Position numbers and translations under genes: made by a program | Origin: Arthrobacter sp. | GTDB lineage: Bacteria > Actinomycetota > Actinomycetes > Actinomycetales > Micrococcaceae | DNA length: 46,639 nt | Reading direction: 5' to 3' | NCBI RefSeq assembly: GCF_030540645.1 | Contig: NZ_JAUNVV010000002.1 | Span: 8,132 to 54,770, forward strand | Part shown: one piece after another, positions 46,464 through 46,639 of the stretch | How the letters are laid out: each line of letters begins with the position of its first letter | Position numbering within the stretch: position 1 is the first letter of the stretch | The notes under the pieces: generated by a model | What the model saw: only the letters and a program-made list of their open reading frames with translations | The model's database searches: none | Told to the model about the DNA's origin: nothing

Positions 46464-46639
46464 CTAGGGAATAGTCCCCAACGTGATCGTGGTGGTCGCC
46501 GTCTTGCCGTTCCGGACGTACGTTGCCACGACCTTGTCGCCCGCCTTCCTGGCAAGTGTCACTTCGGTCAAAACGGCAATGCTGGTGGCAGGGCGGTCAT
46601 CCAGCAGGGTTACGACGTCGCTGGCCTGCAGACCGGCTT
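46464..46639 (-). CDS. C-terminus of an HtrA-like serine protease (PDZ domain), partial
   Basis: The last 58 codons of a gene that continues beyond the right end of the window. The frame reads AGLQASDVVTLLDDRPATS, then IAVLTEVTLARKAGDKVVA and TYVRNGKTATTTITLGTIP, ending in TAG (46466-46464). This is the second half of a PDZ domain as found at the end of HtrA/DegP-type trypsin-like proteases in actinobacteria: the GLQASDVV loop, the D-D-R-P turn, the helix, KAGDKV and the final strand. The protease domain is outside the window, so the full function is inferred. It is convergent with the sugar transporter operon. Confidence 0.8.
   Translation of the reverse strand, partial: AGLQASDVVTLLDDRPATSIAVLTEVTLARKAGDKVVATYVRNGKTATTTITLGTIP

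Overview
The window reads as chromosome of a high-GC actinobacterium, most likely an Arthrobacter-like member of the Micrococcaceae. The evidence is GTG starts, ATGA/TAATG overlaps, a 32-residue bS22 gene missed by length cut-offs, the Rex/glutaredoxin block, an Actinobacteria-type System II cytochrome c maturation operon, a SAM-I/IV-type riboswitch and sugar ABC permeases without their own ATPase. No insertion sequence, CRISPR array, tRNA or rRNA gene was found. All functional calls come from reading the sequence; nothing was searched.

Layout. 1-4.3 kb: DUF1961 (YesU-like) protein behind a 14-codon overlapping leader ORF, a DadA-like flavoprotein, then aroG (DAHP synthase) behind a leader peptide containing WYAYF and an attenuator, a BldC/excisionase-like HTH protein and bS22. 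4.3-9.6 kb: HAD-IB phosphatase, glutaredoxin-like protein, Rex, two related four-helix membrane proteins, YceI and a histidine phosphatase. 9.7-13.9 kb: TlpA-CcdA-ResB-CcsB cytochrome c maturation operon. 14-22.1 kb: DoxX-like protein with a 25-bp operator, trimethylamine monooxygenase-like tmm with a long structured leader, an ABC-F ATPase, an OsmC protein under a SAM riboswitch, and a GntR regulator divergent from acdS (ACC deaminase). 22.3-25.5 kb: 47-residue basic protein, LLM flavoprotein and RNase J.

25.7-32.9 kb: a complete Wadjet (JetABCD) anti-plasmid system on the minus strand, with a UPF0158-family gene directly upstream. 33-36.2 kb: glutaryl-CoA dehydrogenase-like gene, a remnant of an M23-type peptidase, an unclassified alpha/beta hydrolase and an S4 RNA-binding protein. 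36.3-46.4 kb: a carbohydrate locus. Four catabolic genes (two TIM-barrel isomerases, two Gfo/Idh/MocA oxidoreductases) read leftward; a ROK-LacI regulator pair and an ABC importer (binding protein and two permeases) read rightward. The catabolic and transport operons share a nearly identical 29-bp promoter/operator element, so they probably form one regulon. The window ends inside the PDZ domain of an HtrA-like protease.

The strongest non-coding observations are the aroG aromatic leader peptide, the SAM riboswitch with a visible Shine-Dalgarno-sequestering hairpin before osmC, and the duplicated 29-bp operator of the sugar regulon.
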